From NCBI RefSeq assembly GCF_025642255.1, contig NZ_CP106759.1, positions 399,501 to 463,500 of the forward strand: 64,000 nucleotides of DNA, written 5' to 3'. A model generated the notes under the pieces. The model had not been told where the DNA came from and ran no database searches. It was given only the letters and a program-made list of their open reading frames with translations. Positions 1 to 8,184 of this stretch are shown piece after piece; the first letter of the stretch is position 1; the number at the start of each line of letters is the position of its first letter. The position numbers were made by a program, and so were the translations under genes. Source of the DNA: Stenotrophomonas maltophilia. Its GTDB lineage: Bacteria; Pseudomonadota; Gammaproteobacteria; Xanthomonadales; Xanthomonadaceae.

Positions 1-710
1 TGAGCGCCACCCGTAAACTGCTGCTGCCGCTGGCCCTGACCCTGGCCATCGCCGCCTGCTCCAAGCCGGCCGATACCGCTGCCCCGGCCGCTGATGCCGC
101 CGCTCCGGCCGCCACCGAACAGCCGGCCGCCACCCCGGCTGCCGATGCTGCCGCTGCCGCGCCGGCCGCCGAAGCGATCCAGATCGCCTCGGGCACCTAC
201 AAGCTCGACCCGAGCCACACCGACGTGCTGGCGCAGTGGAGCCACTTCGGCTTCTCCAACCCGAGCGCACACTTCGGCAACGCTGAAGGCACCCTGGTGT
301 ACGACGCCGCCGACGTGACCAAGTCCACCGTGGAAGTGAAGCTGCCGCTGAGCGGCCTCAACAGCTTCACCGCCAAGTTCGACGAGCACCTGAAGAGCGC
401 CGATTTCTTCGACGCTGCCAAGTTCCCGGCGGCCACCTTCAAGAGCACCAAGGTGGAATCGGCCGGCACCAACAAGCTGACCGTCACTGGCGATCTGACC
501 ATCAAGGACATCACCAAGCCGGTGACCCTGGACGTCACCATCAACGGCGGCGGCGAGCACCCGATGGCCAAGGTTCCGGCCGCCGGCTTCGATGCCACCA
601 CCACCCTCAAGCGCAGCGATTTCGGCGTGGGCGCCTACGCCCCGAACGTCAGCGATGAAGTGAAGATCCGCATCACCACCGAAGCCACCGGCGAGAAGCC
701 GGCCGCTTGA
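1..710 (+). CDS. YceI-family lipoprotein (5' end cut by one base)
   Basis: The reading frame opens with TG followed by AGC, so the A of the ATG lies just outside the window. The protein of about 236 residues begins with a lipoprotein signal whose lipobox ends in Cys20 (LAIAAC). An Ala/Pro-rich linker runs to about residue 58. The remainder is a YceI lipocalin-like beta-barrel domain, recognisable from SGTYKLDPSHT near its start and GDLTIKDITKPV in the middle. YceI proteins bind isoprenoid-like lipids in the periplasm; the ligand here is unknown. A terminator follows at 741-772, so the gene ends its transcription unit. The family call is firm and the function is inferred. Confidence 0.9.
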   Translation, partial: SATRKLLLPLALTLAIAACSKPADTAAPAADAAAPAATEQPAATPAADAAAAAPAAEAIQIASGTYKLDPSHTDVLAQWSHFGFSNPSAHFGNAEGTLVYDAADVTKSTVEVKLPLSGLNSFTAKFDEHLKSADFFDAAKFPAATFKSTKVESAGTNKLTVTGDLTIKDITKPVTLDVTINGGGEHPMAKVPAAGFDATTTLKRSDFGVGAYAPNVSDEVKIRITTEATGEKPAA

Positions 711-740
711 TGCACCCCGCTCACTCGTCGTGAGAAGGCA

Positions 741-772
741 GAAGGCCCGCTGCAAAGCGGGCCTTCTTTTTT
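741..772 (+). terminator. Rho-independent terminator after the YceI gene
   Basis: A perfect 10-bp stem (GAAGGCCCGC at 741-750, GCGGGCCTTC at 757-766) with a 6-nt loop is followed by six T. It stands 31 bp after the YceI stop codon. Confidence 0.9.
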
Positions 773-814
773 GAGCGCGGGCAACGCGCGTTGGCCGCTA
801 CCGGGTACGTGCGC

Positions 815-1216
815 TCAGCGCAGCGCGCCCAGCCACGTTGCACACGCCTCGCTCGGGCTCTGCTTGGCCTTCACCGTCATGCCACTCATCCGCACGAAGG
901 TCTGCGCGGCCTGCGCCACCACCTGACGTGCGATCAACGCGGCCTGCCTGGTCGCCGCCTGCTGCTTGCGCAGCTGCACGATATGCACCGACGGCCGGCC
1001 CACCGGCGCGTACTTCTGGTCGCGGCGCAGCACATCGGCCACCTGCGCCACTTCGTACTCGGCCTGCAGGAACCGGTGTTCGGCGTCCAACAGATCCCGC
1101 AGCGGTGCACGCAGGGCGGCCGGATCAGCGAAGGCCGCCAGCGCGCCATCACAGGCGGCGTCGTCGTTGAAGCGGGAGCGCAGCGCATCGACGCCGGCCA
1201 AGGTCAGTTTGCCCAC
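815..1216 (-). CDS. Hypothetical protein, 133 aa
   Basis: I do not recognise this protein. The frame stays open further upstream, but that part runs antisense into the next gene. I chose a GTG at 1216-1214 because ACGAGG stands 5 nt before it, giving a start of VGKLTLAGVDAL. The product is mostly helical and Ala-rich, with no signal peptide or membrane segment. A central stretch reads DLLDAEHRFLQAEYEVAQVADVLRRDQ, which could form a short coiled coil. It is transcribed away from the gene at 1398. The start is uncertain; the coding call rests on frame length and codon use. Confidence 0.6.
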   Translation of the reverse strand: MGKLTLAGVDALRSRFNDDAACDGALAAFADPAALRAPLRDLLDAEHRFLQAEYEVAQVADVLRRDQKYAPVGRPSVHIVQLRKQQAATRQAALIARQVVAQAAQTFVRMSGMTVKAKQSPSEACATWLGALR

Positions 1217-1306
1217 AGGGGCCTCGTTGCAACTGGGAAGGAGCGCGATTGTCGCATCTGCCCGGCTCGATCCGATGCCGGCGTCATGCGCCGCTCCGTG
1301 GGACAA

Positions 1307-1319
1307 GGGGTCTGACCCC
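1307..1319. repeat. Short palindrome GGGGTCTGACCCC
   Basis: This is a 13-bp palindrome in the divergent intergenic region between 1216 and 1398. The same core recurs as the arm of the larger inverted repeat at 58519-58557, so it is probably a degenerate copy of a dispersed genomic repeat. Confidence 0.5.
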
Positions 1320-1397
1320 GTGGCATGGGCCGAAGAGCCACCGAGGGTGAACCCGGTCCTACAATCGCCTGCTGTTTCATCCACGGAAGGTAAGGCC

Positions 1398-2222
1398 ATG
1401 CAGGACGTGCAGTACTGGTTGAACGAATTCTGGGCCGGGTTGAGCGTGCCCGATCTGGCAGTGGGCAGCGTGCTGGGCGCGCTGCTGGGCCTCATGGTCG
1501 GACTGGCCGGCTGGTATGCGCTGCGCCGCCGCGGCTGGTTGCAGCGGCGCAGGCGCTGGCATCACTGGCTGCTGGCCAGTTACGCGCTGCTGCTGCCGCT
1601 GGGCACTGCCTTCTTCGGCCTGCAGCTGGGTTTCACCGCGGGCGCGCACCGCGCGCTGCTCCAGCAGATGGACCATTTCCAGCCGCATCTGCAGACGCTC
1701 GTGGCCCAGTGGAGCCACGGGTTCACCGACTCGCTTGACGACCCGCGCATGCGCGATGCGCTGCACAGCGAAGGCACGGTGGGCGATGTGGCCGAAGCGG
1801 TCGCCTCGGCCTACCTCAGCGAACACCCGCTGCCGGTACTGGATCGCCTGGGTGACGGCGTACTGGCACGCGCCAGTGGCTGGGTGATCGGCAAGGTGCG
1901 CGAAGGCGTGCTGCGCGGCCTGGTGGAAGACACCCTGGTGGACAAGGCCGGTGTACTGGGCGTGGAGCCGACGGTGGTGCGCGAAGCGCTGACGATGCGC
2001 GTGGACGAACTGCTGCACACCCGCGGCGTGTTGCGACTGGTGAAAGCGCAGATCAACGGCATGATGCCGGGCGTGTATTTCGGCCTGCTGCTGCCGTGGC
2101 TGGTCGTTGTGCTGCTGATGGCGCTGGAAATCTGGGCCGCGCACCGGTTCGGATGGCGACAGCAACACATCCCGGTGGCTGCCTGCTGCAGAGCCGGGCC
2201 ATGCCCGGCTCACGCAGACTGA
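1398..2222 (+). CDS. Inner-membrane protein of unknown function, 274 aa
   Basis: The ATG at 1398 is preceded by GGAAGGTAAGG. Three hydrophobic segments are visible, at about residues 20-42, 57-79 and 224-247, so the long middle region (about 80-223) lies on one side of the membrane. That middle part is helical, with no motif I can name. The final residues after about 262 are encoded by a palindromic repeat (2191-2211) and give an odd Cys/Pro-rich tail. The natural C-terminus may therefore once have been different. The gene stands alone, convergent with the flavoreductase at 2239. Confidence 0.75.
   Translation: MQDVQYWLNEFWAGLSVPDLAVGSVLGALLGLMVGLAGWYALRRRGWLQRRRRWHHWLLASYALLLPLGTAFFGLQLGFTAGAHRALLQQMDHFQPHLQTLVAQWSHGFTDSLDDPRMRDALHSEGTVGDVAEAVASAYLSEHPLPVLDRLGDGVLARASGWVIGKVREGVLRGLVEDTLVDKAGVLGVEPTVVREALTMRVDELLHTRGVLRLVKAQINGMMPGVYFGLLLPWLVVVLLMALEIWAAHRFGWRQQHIPVAACCRAGPCPAHAD
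2191..2211. repeat. SMAG-like palindrome inside the 3' end of a gene
   Basis: The 21-bp palindrome GAGCCGGGCCATGCCCGGCTC shares the core GCCGGGCCATGCCCGGC with the GTAG-headed repeats at 59502 and 59550. It lies within the last codons of the membrane-protein gene at 1398-2222 rather than between genes. Confidence 0.75.
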
Positions 2223-2238
2223 GGCCAGCGCGGCGCGC

Positions 2239-3036
2239 TCAGTCGCCGTCGGTATCGTCCGGGTGCGCCTTCCAGTAGCCGGTCGAGCGGATCCAGTCGC
2301 GCGGCACGCCCAGATGGCCTTCGATGAACTTGCGCATCATCCGTGCGCGACGCGATTCGGTGGCGATCCAGTAGAACGTGTCGCCCTCCGGTGCCTCGAA
2401 GTCGGTCAGCATGTCCTCCAGCAGCGTGCTGCTGGCCGCCGGGAAGCCATTGCGTTCCAGCCAGTGAATCTGCACGTTCTCGTACTGCGGCAGGTCCTGG
2501 CGCTCGGCTTCATCGCTCACTTCGATGAAGGCCTGCACCTCGGCGCCCTCCGGCAGCACATCCAGCCAGCGGGCAATGGCCGGCAGCGCGGTTTCATCGC
2601 CGATCAGCACGTAGGCGTCGTAGCTGTCGGCCACCACGAACGAGCCGCGCGGGCCGCCGATCACCAGCGTGTCGCCCGGCTGCGCCCGTTCGGCCCATGG
2701 CCCGGCAATGCCCTGGTCGTGCAGCACGAAGTCGATGGCCAGTTCGCCGGCGTCGTGGTCCCACCAGCGTGGGGTGTAGTCGCGTGCCGGAGACGGCTGC
2801 TTGCCGTCCGGGTAGCTGCGGCCTTCGGCAGTCAGCACCGGCAGCACCATTTCGCCGCTGGCGTTGGGGAAGAACAGCTTGATGTGGTCGTCGGCGCCGG
2901 GCGAATCGAAGCCGGCCAGATCATCGCCGCCCAGCACGACGCGGCGCATGTGCGGGGTGACCACCTCGGTGCGCAGCACCGTCAGTTCGCGGAATCTCAC
3001 ATCCAGGCGCAGGCGCGCGTTGTGATGTTCAGTCAT
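2239..3036 (-). CDS. Siderophore-interacting protein (FAD/NADPH ferric-chelate reductase)
   Basis: This 265-residue protein belongs to the SIP/ViuB flavoreductase family, which reduces ferric siderophores in the cytoplasm to release iron. The FAD-binding signature ARDYTPR lies at residues 84-90. It is followed by GPWAERAQPGD (112-122), and the NAD(P)H-side motif GDETALPAI starts at about residue 146. It is the second gene after the PadR regulator at 3096-3653, on the same strand and 59 bp apart. This order recalls the Escherichia coli yqjI-yqjH pair, in which a PadR-type repressor controls a SIP reductase. The family is certain; the physiological chelate is not known. Confidence 0.9.
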   Translation of the reverse strand: MTEHHNARLRLDVRFRELTVLRTEVVTPHMRRVVLGGDDLAGFDSPGADDHIKLFFPNASGEMVLPVLTAEGRSYPDGKQPSPARDYTPRWWDHDAGELAIDFVLHDQGIAGPWAERAQPGDTLVIGGPRGSFVVADSYDAYVLIGDETALPAIARWLDVLPEGAEVQAFIEVSDEAERQDLPQYENVQIHWLERNGFPAASSTLLEDMLTDFEAPEGDTFYWIATESRRARMMRKFIEGHLGVPRDWIRSTGYWKAHPDDTDGD

Positions 3037-3095
3037 GGGAATACCTGTAAAGGTGTCGCGCAGGGGGCGCGGCGTAGGGGGAGACCTGGCTGGAG

Positions 3096-3653
3096 TCAGT
3101 CTGGCTGGGTCGTTGAAGAGGTGGGCTCGCTACCGGTGGTGCCGTTGATCAGTGCCGATGCCTGCGACAGCAGCGCCGCCACCTGCTCGGCCTCGCCTTC
3201 GGCCCAGCGGCCGTGGTGATGCACCAGCGCCCGCTTAAAGTCACGCAGGGCGCTGGCCAGCGGCGGCGGCAGCGATGCCTTGGTGATCTCGCGGGCGCGG
3301 TCGAAGGCCCGTCGCTGGGCCAGGCGCACCTGGGTGCGCTGCACCTTCAGCTCGAACTCGCCGGCGGCGGTGATGCGGAACACCCGGCGGCCATCCACTT
3401 CCTCCGATGCCACCCAGCCGGCCTGCTCGAAGCTCGCCAGCAGCGGGTACATGGTGCCGGCGCTGGGTGTGTAGGCCTGCAGGAACTGGTTGCTGATCAG
3501 TTGCATCAGCTCGTAGCCATGGCGCGGCTGCTCGCCGATCAGGGCCAGCACCAGCAGACGCAGGTCGCCCCGGCTCAGCACGCGTGGCTGGCCATGGCGG
3601 CGGGGCACGGCCGATTCGCTGGAACGGGTTCTGGGGGAAGGGGAACGGCTCAT
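3096..3653 (-). CDS. PadR-family transcriptional regulator
   Basis: The 185-residue product carries a PadR winged helix-turn-helix at about residues 31-103 (GYELMQLISNQF, then TPSAGTMYPLLASFEQAGWV, then the wing). A C-terminal helical dimerisation segment contains a three-His run at 145-147. The ATG at 3653 is chosen because the two palindromes that look like its operator lie directly upstream. The longer open frame would place them inside the coding sequence. It resembles YqjI, which represses the neighbouring ferric-reductase gene and senses nickel, but the long His-rich N-terminal tail of YqjI is absent. The N-terminus here is Ser/Arg-rich instead. Repression of itself and the SIP gene is inferred. 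Confidence 0.88.
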   Translation of the reverse strand: MSRSPSPRTRSSESAVPRRHGQPRVLSRGDLRLLVLALIGEQPRHGYELMQLISNQFLQAYTPSAGTMYPLLASFEQAGWVASEEVDGRRVFRITAAGEFELKVQRTQVRLAQRRAFDRAREITKASLPPPLASALRDFKRALVHHHGRWAEGEAEQVAALLSQASALINGTTGSEPTSSTTQPD

Positions 3654-3655
3654 TT

Positions 3656-3691
3656 CGATATATCGGTAACGAGTATCGAAACGATATATCG
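3656..3691 (-). promoter_or_regulatory. Twin CGATATATCG operator of the PadR-SIP unit
   Basis: Two identical 10-bp palindromes CGATATATCG occur at 3656-3665 and 3682-3691, 26 bp apart centre to centre, immediately upstream of the PadR start codon. They are AT-rich in GC-rich surroundings. PadR repressors bind paired palindromes near their own promoters, so autorepression is the natural reading. Confidence 0.75.
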
Positions 3692-4226
3692 ATAGGGTAG
3701 GCGCCGGCAAGCATCGATCCGGCCACAACCGTGCCGCGTTTGGGCCACGTACACAGAAAGGGCGCCCTTGCGGTGCGCCCCGGGGACCACTGTGGAAGGG
3801 AGCGAGGCAGCCAGACGGCGGGCCGTTGCGGCAGTGCCAACACTCGCCGCCACCTTGCGCGGCAGGCGCAGCCCGGTCCAGAGCCAGGCGCGACACCGCA
3901 TCAGTCATTCAGCTGCGGTGCCCCCGGCGCAGGCCCACACGCGGTCGGCCGTGCCCTACAACGGTCATCGCCCTGGGTAACACTTCGTTCTGCACATGCG
4001 CCAGGCGGGCAATCGCGACGTGCCCGAAGCAGTCCAATGCCCGCCGCAGAGGCCTGCAGCGCGCCTGCTGGCCCGCCGAAGACAGGCGGGACATGCCTTG
4101 CGGACACTGGCTGCATGCGTCCATACGCCAGCGTAGCCAAGTGACGAAAGCCCTTGGTGCGCTACACTTTGCGGTCTAGATATCTATACAACAGTCGCGC
4201 GCGTGCGTGCGGTTATGGGAGCGCTA
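3692..4226. other. Gene-free region upstream of aceE
   Basis: About 535 bp lie between the PadR operator and aceE. The short frames here lack ribosome-binding sites and recognisable products, so I see no convincing gene. An AT-rich patch TCTAGATATCTATACAAC (4177-4194) just before aceE is a plausible -10 or regulator-binding region. GGGAG at 4218-4222 serves as the ribosome-binding site of aceE. Confidence 0.5.
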
Positions 4227-6914
4227 ATGAACTGGTTGAACGAGGTGCTGAACAACGACCCGAATCCTGTGGAAACCCAGGAGTGGATCGAGTCGTTGAA
4301 GGCCGTTATTGATGTCGAGGGCTCCGAGCGCGCGCATCAGCTGCTGGAAGGCATGGTGGAGCTGACCCGTCGTTCGGGCGCCTACCTGCCGTTCTCTCCC
4401 ACCACCGAATACGTCAATACCATCGAGCCGCAGTTCGAGGCCAAGAGCCCGGGCAATGCCGAGCTGGAATGGCGCATCCGTTCGATCATCCGCTGGAACG
4501 CGATGGCCACCGTGGTCCGCGCCAACCGCAAGCCGGGCGACCTGGGCGGCCACATCGCCTCGTTCGCCTCCGGCGCCACCCTGTACGACGTGGGCTTCAA
4601 CCACTTCTGGCGCGCCCCGAGCGACAACCACCCGGGCGACCTGCTGTTCATCCAGGGCCACAGCGCCCCGGGCATCTACGCCCGCGCCTTCCTGGAAGGC
4701 CGCATCAGCGAAGAGCAGCTGGACAAGTTCCGCATGGAAGTGGACGGCGGTGGCCTGTCCTCGTACCCGCACCCGTGGCTGATGCCGGACTTCTGGCAGA
4801 CCCCGACCGTGTCGATGGGCCTGGGCCCGCTGGCCGCCATCTACCAGGCGCAGTTCATGCGTTACCTGGAAAACCGTGGCCTGATCGAGAAGTCCGACCG
4901 CAAGGTGTGGTGCTTCATCGGCGACGGCGAGTCGGACGAGCCGGAAACCCTGGGTGCCATCGCCCTGGCCGGCCGTGAAGGCCTGGACAACCTGATCTTC
5001 GTGGTGAACTGCAACCTGCAGCGCCTGGACGGCCCGGTGCGCGGCAACGGCAAGATCATCCAGGAATTGGAAGGCGTGTTCCGCGGCGGCGGCTGGAACG
5101 TCATCAAGCTGCTGTGGGGCGGTTACTGGGATGCCCTGCTGGCCAAGGACACCAACGGCGTCCTGAAGAAGCTGATGATGGAAACCGTCGACGGCGAATA
5201 CCAGAACTGCAAGGCCTTCGGCGGCGCGTACACCCGCGAGCATTTCTTCGGCAAGTACCCGGAGACCGCCGCGATGGTCGCCGGCCTGTCCGACGACGAC
5301 ATCTGGCGCCTCAACCGCGGTGGCCACGACCCGCACAAGGTGTACGCCGCCTACCACCAGGCCGTGAACACCAAGGGCATGCCGACCGTCATCCTGGCCA
5401 AGACCGTGAAGGGTTATGGCATGGGCAGCGCCGGTGAAGCGCTGAACCCGACCCACCAGACCAAGAAGCTGGACGACGAAGCCGTCAAGCATTTCCGCGA
5501 CCGCTTCAACATTCCGGTGACCGACGAGCAGCTCAAGGACGGCCAGGTGCCGTTCTACAACCCGGGCCCGGACTCGCCGGAAGTGCAGTACCTGCAGGAG
5601 CGCCGTGCCGCCCTGGGTGGTTACCTGCCGCAGCGCCGCCGCAAGGCCGACAAGAGCTTCAACGCACCGAAGCTGGAAACCTACGAGCGCCTGCTGAAGA
5701 GCAGCGGCGAACGCACGTACTCCACCACCATGGCGTTCGTGCAGAGCCTGAACATCACCCTGCGCGACAAGGAGCTGGGCCCGCACATCGTGCCGATCGT
5801 GGCCGACGAAGCCCGCACCTTCGGCATGGAAGGCCTGTTCCGCCAGATCGGCATCTACGCGCCGTTCGGCCAGAAGTACAAGCCGGTGGACGCCGACCAG
5901 CTGATGTTCTACCGCGAAGACCAGAGCGGCCAGGTGCTGCAGCAGGGCATCAGCGAGCCGGGCGCGATCAGCTCGTGGATGGCCGCCGGCACCAGCTACT
6001 CGGTCAGCAACGTGCCGATGCTGCCGTTCTACATCTACTACTCGATGTTCGGCTTCCAGCGCGTGGGCGACATCGCCTGGCAGGCTGCCGACATGCGCAC
6101 CCGCGGCTTCCTGCTGGGTGGCACCGCCGGCCGCACCACGCTGAACGGTGAAGGCCTGCAGCACGAAGATGGCTTCAGCCATCTGGTGGCCGGTGGCATC
6201 CCCAACGTGCGCAGCTACGACCCGACCTTCGGCTACGAAGTGACGGTGATCCTGCAGCACGGCACCAAGGCGATGATGGAAGACCAGGTGGACGAGTACT
6301 ACTACCTGACCCTGATGAACGAGAACTACGCCCACCCGGACATGCCGGAAGGCGCAGCCGAGGGCATCGTCAAGGGCATGTACCTGCTGACCGACGCCGG
6401 CAAGCCGAAGAAGGGCGAACTGCGCGTGCAGCTGCTGGGTTCGGGCACCATCCTGCGCGAAGCCATCGCCGCCGCCGAGCTGCTGGACAAGGACTTCGGC
6501 GTGACCGCCGATATCTGGAGCTGCCCGAGCTTCAACGAACTGCGCCGCGACGGCTTCGATGTGGAGCGCCACAACCGCCTGCATCCGGAAGGCGAGCAGC
6601 GCAAGGCCTACGTGACCGAGCTGCTGGAAGGCCGCCAGGGCCCGGCGATTGCCGCTACCGACTACGTGCGTGCGTATGCGGACCAGATCCGCGCGTTCGT
6701 GCCGATGTCGTACACGGTGCTGGGTACGGATGGCTTCGGCCGTTCGGATACCCGTGCGAACCTGCGTCGCTTCTTCGAGGTTGACCGGTACTACATCGCA
6801 CATGCCGCGATTGCGGCGCTGGCGAAGGAAGGGAAGATGACCGCGAAGGATGTGGCCCGGGCGATCAAGCAGTACAAGATTGATCCGGAGAAGGCTAATC
6901 CTGTTGGGGTTTGA
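4227..6914 (+). CDS. aceE: Pyruvate dehydrogenase E1 component, homodimeric type
   Basis: The 895-residue protein is the thiamine-diphosphate-dependent E1 of the pyruvate dehydrogenase complex. It decarboxylates pyruvate and acetylates the lipoyl groups of E2. The length matches the homodimeric gammaproteobacterial enzyme. The thiamine-diphosphate motif starts with GDGE at residues 232-235 and closes at NCN (from residue 261). I chose the ATG at 4227 (MNWLNEVLNN) because GGGAG precedes it; an upstream in-frame ATG at 4203 lacks such a site. No E2 or E3 gene follows. A terminator ends the unit, and an accessory island begins directly after it. Confidence 0.97.
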   Translation: MNWLNEVLNNDPNPVETQEWIESLKAVIDVEGSERAHQLLEGMVELTRRSGAYLPFSPTTEYVNTIEPQFEAKSPGNAELEWRIRSIIRWNAMATVVRANRKPGDLGGHIASFASGATLYDVGFNHFWRAPSDNHPGDLLFIQGHSAPGIYARAFLEGRISEEQLDKFRMEVDGGGLSSYPHPWLMPDFWQTPTVSMGLGPLAAIYQAQFMRYLENRGLIEKSDRKVWCFIGDGESDEPETLGAIALAGREGLDNLIFVVNCNLQRLDGPVRGNGKIIQELEGVFRGGGWNVIKLLWGGYWDALLAKDTNGVLKKLMMETVDGEYQNCKAFGGAYTREHFFGKYPETAAMVAGLSDDDIWRLNRGGHDPHKVYAAYHQAVNTKGMPTVILAKTVKGYGMGSAGEALNPTHQTKKLDDEAVKHFRDRFNIPVTDEQLKDGQVPFYNPGPDSPEVQYLQERRAALGGYLPQRRRKADKSFNAPKLETYERLLKSSGERTYSTTMAFVQSLNITLRDKELGPHIVPIVADEARTFGMEGLFRQIGIYAPFGQKYKPVDADQLMFYREDQSGQVLQQGISEPGAISSWMAAGTSYSVSNVPMLPFYIYYSMFGFQRVGDIAWQAADMRTRGFLLGGTAGRTTLNGEGLQHEDGFSHLVAGGIPNVRSYDPTFGYEVTVILQHGTKAMMEDQVDEYYYLTLMNENYAHPDMPEGAAEGIVKGMYLLTDAGKPKKGELRVQLLGSGTILREAIAAAELLDKDFGVTADIWSCPSFNELRRDGFDVERHNRLHPEGEQRKAYVTELLEGRQGPAIAATDYVRAYADQIRAFVPMSYTVLGTDGFGRSDTRANLRRFFEVDRYYIAHAAIAALAKEGKMTAKDVARAIKQYKIDPEKANPVGV

Positions 6915-6942
6915 TAGGAGTTCTATCAAAGCCTAGTCTGTA

Positions 6943-6982
6943 GGGCATCATTGCATGTTTCGGCAATGATGCCCTCTTTTTT
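6943..6982 (+). terminator. Rho-independent terminator of aceE
   Basis: A perfect 12-bp stem (GGGCATCATTGC at 6943-6954, GCAATGATGCCC at 6963-6974) with an 8-nt loop is followed by TCTTTTTT. It separates aceE from the AT-rich island starting at 7009. Confidence 0.93.
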
Positions 6983-7008
6983 GTGGGTCTGACCGCGAGG
7001 CGTGGAGC

Positions 7009-8184
7009 ATGGAAGTACTAGACGCTAACAAAGACTGGTTTGACGACGATCAGGATTCGGATGTCGATGGCCGCATTGATGAATATGAAATAAGCTCTTC
7101 GCCAAACGATTTTAATGTAGCTACTATTTTTAGTTTTATTAAGTCTGGTGCAGTCAAAATTCCGGGATTTCAACGGCATTTTGTATGGGACATCAAGCGG
7201 GCATCGAAGCTCATTGAGTCTCTTATACTTGGCCTCCCTGTTCCGCAGATTTTTCTCTACGAGGATGCGCGCAATAGCTTTCTCGTGATCGATGGGCAGC
7301 AACGCCTGATGTCCATTTATTACTTCATGCTCCAGCGTTTCCCTCGTCAGGATAGACGGGCCGAACTTCGAGCTATCTTCGATAAGTACTCTGGCGATAT
7401 TCCCTTGCACATCATCGATGATGACGAATATTTCGTCTCGTTTAAATTGAAGTTGCCTGAGCAGTTGCCGGGAAATCCCAGCCGATTTAATGGCCTTAAT
7501 TATTCAACATTGGGTGATTATAAGGTTGCTTTTGATTTGCGCACTGTTAGGAATATAATTGTCAAGCAGGCAACGTCGACCGGTAACGATTCGGCGGTTT
7601 TTGAGATATTTAATCGCCTTAATTCTGGGGGTGTTAATTTAACGCCTCAGGAAATCCGGGCGAGCATGTACCATTCTGATTTCTACGCTGTACTTCAGCG
7701 GATGAATTCAAAGCCTGGATGGCGTCAGTTGGTTGGCCGTGAAGATTTGGATCTTCATATGAAGGACGTTGAAATTCTTCTCAGAGCATTTGCGCTGTTA
7801 GTTGATGCAGATTCATATGCTCCTTCAATGACGAAATTCTTGAATCTCTTCTCCAAGAAGTCGAAAGGAAATACTCCAGAGCACAATTTGTATTTGGAGA
7901 GGATCTTTGATGAATTTTTGGTGGCAACTAGTCGTCTGCCGAGCAAGGTTTTCTTTACTCCGGCAAACAATCGATTCAACATTTCACTATTCGAATCGGT
8001 CTTCTATGCCGCATGTAAGCCAGTTTTTGATAAGAGGGCAATGCAAGTTCCTGAAGTCTCGATAACTTGTCTCAATAAGCTTCGCTCTGACCCTGGATTT
8101 ATCTCTGCCTCATCAGAGGGTACAAGTAAATCTGATAACGTGTACCGACGACTGAGTTTAGCTTCCGCCATAATTGGAGGCTGA
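7009..8184 (+). CDS. DUF262 (ParB-like/GmrSD N-terminal type) protein
   Basis: The 391-residue protein shows the DUF262 signature. IPGFQRHFVW (51-60) is followed by a helix with LIESLILGLPVPQ, then IDGQQRL (94-100), and FEIFNRLNSGG at 198-208. DUF262 is related to the ParB/sulfiredoxin fold and forms the nucleotide-dependent half of GmrSD type IV restriction enzymes. The DUF1524 HNH nuclease half of GmrSD is missing. Its stop codon overlaps by one base the start of the HEPN gene at 8184, so the two are translationally coupled. Base composition is far more AT-rich than in neighbouring genes, a sign of transfer. A role in phage defence is inferred. Confidence 0.88.
   Translation: MEVLDANKDWFDDDQDSDVDGRIDEYEISSSPNDFNVATIFSFIKSGAVKIPGFQRHFVWDIKRASKLIESLILGLPVPQIFLYEDARNSFLVIDGQQRLMSIYYFMLQRFPRQDRRAELRAIFDKYSGDIPLHIIDDDEYFVSFKLKLPEQLPGNPSRFNGLNYSTLGDYKVAFDLRTVRNIIVKQATSTGNDSAVFEIFNRLNSGGVNLTPQEIRASMYHSDFYAVLQRMNSKPGWRQLVGREDLDLHMKDVEILLRAFALLVDADSYAPSMTKFLNLFSKKSKGNTPEHNLYLERIFDEFLVATSRLPSKVFFTPANNRFNISLFESVFYAACKPVFDKRAMQVPEVSITCLNKLRSDPGFISASSEGTSKSDNVYRRLSLASAIIGG

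Noticed and set aside
3731-4179. Several short open frames between the PadR gene and aceE
   Set aside because: They overlap each other on both strands, have no ribosome-binding sites and read as Arg/Ala/Pro-rich filler.
4224-6929. A 901-codon open frame antisense to aceE
   Set aside because: Exact mirror of aceE with typical shadow composition and no recognisable domain.
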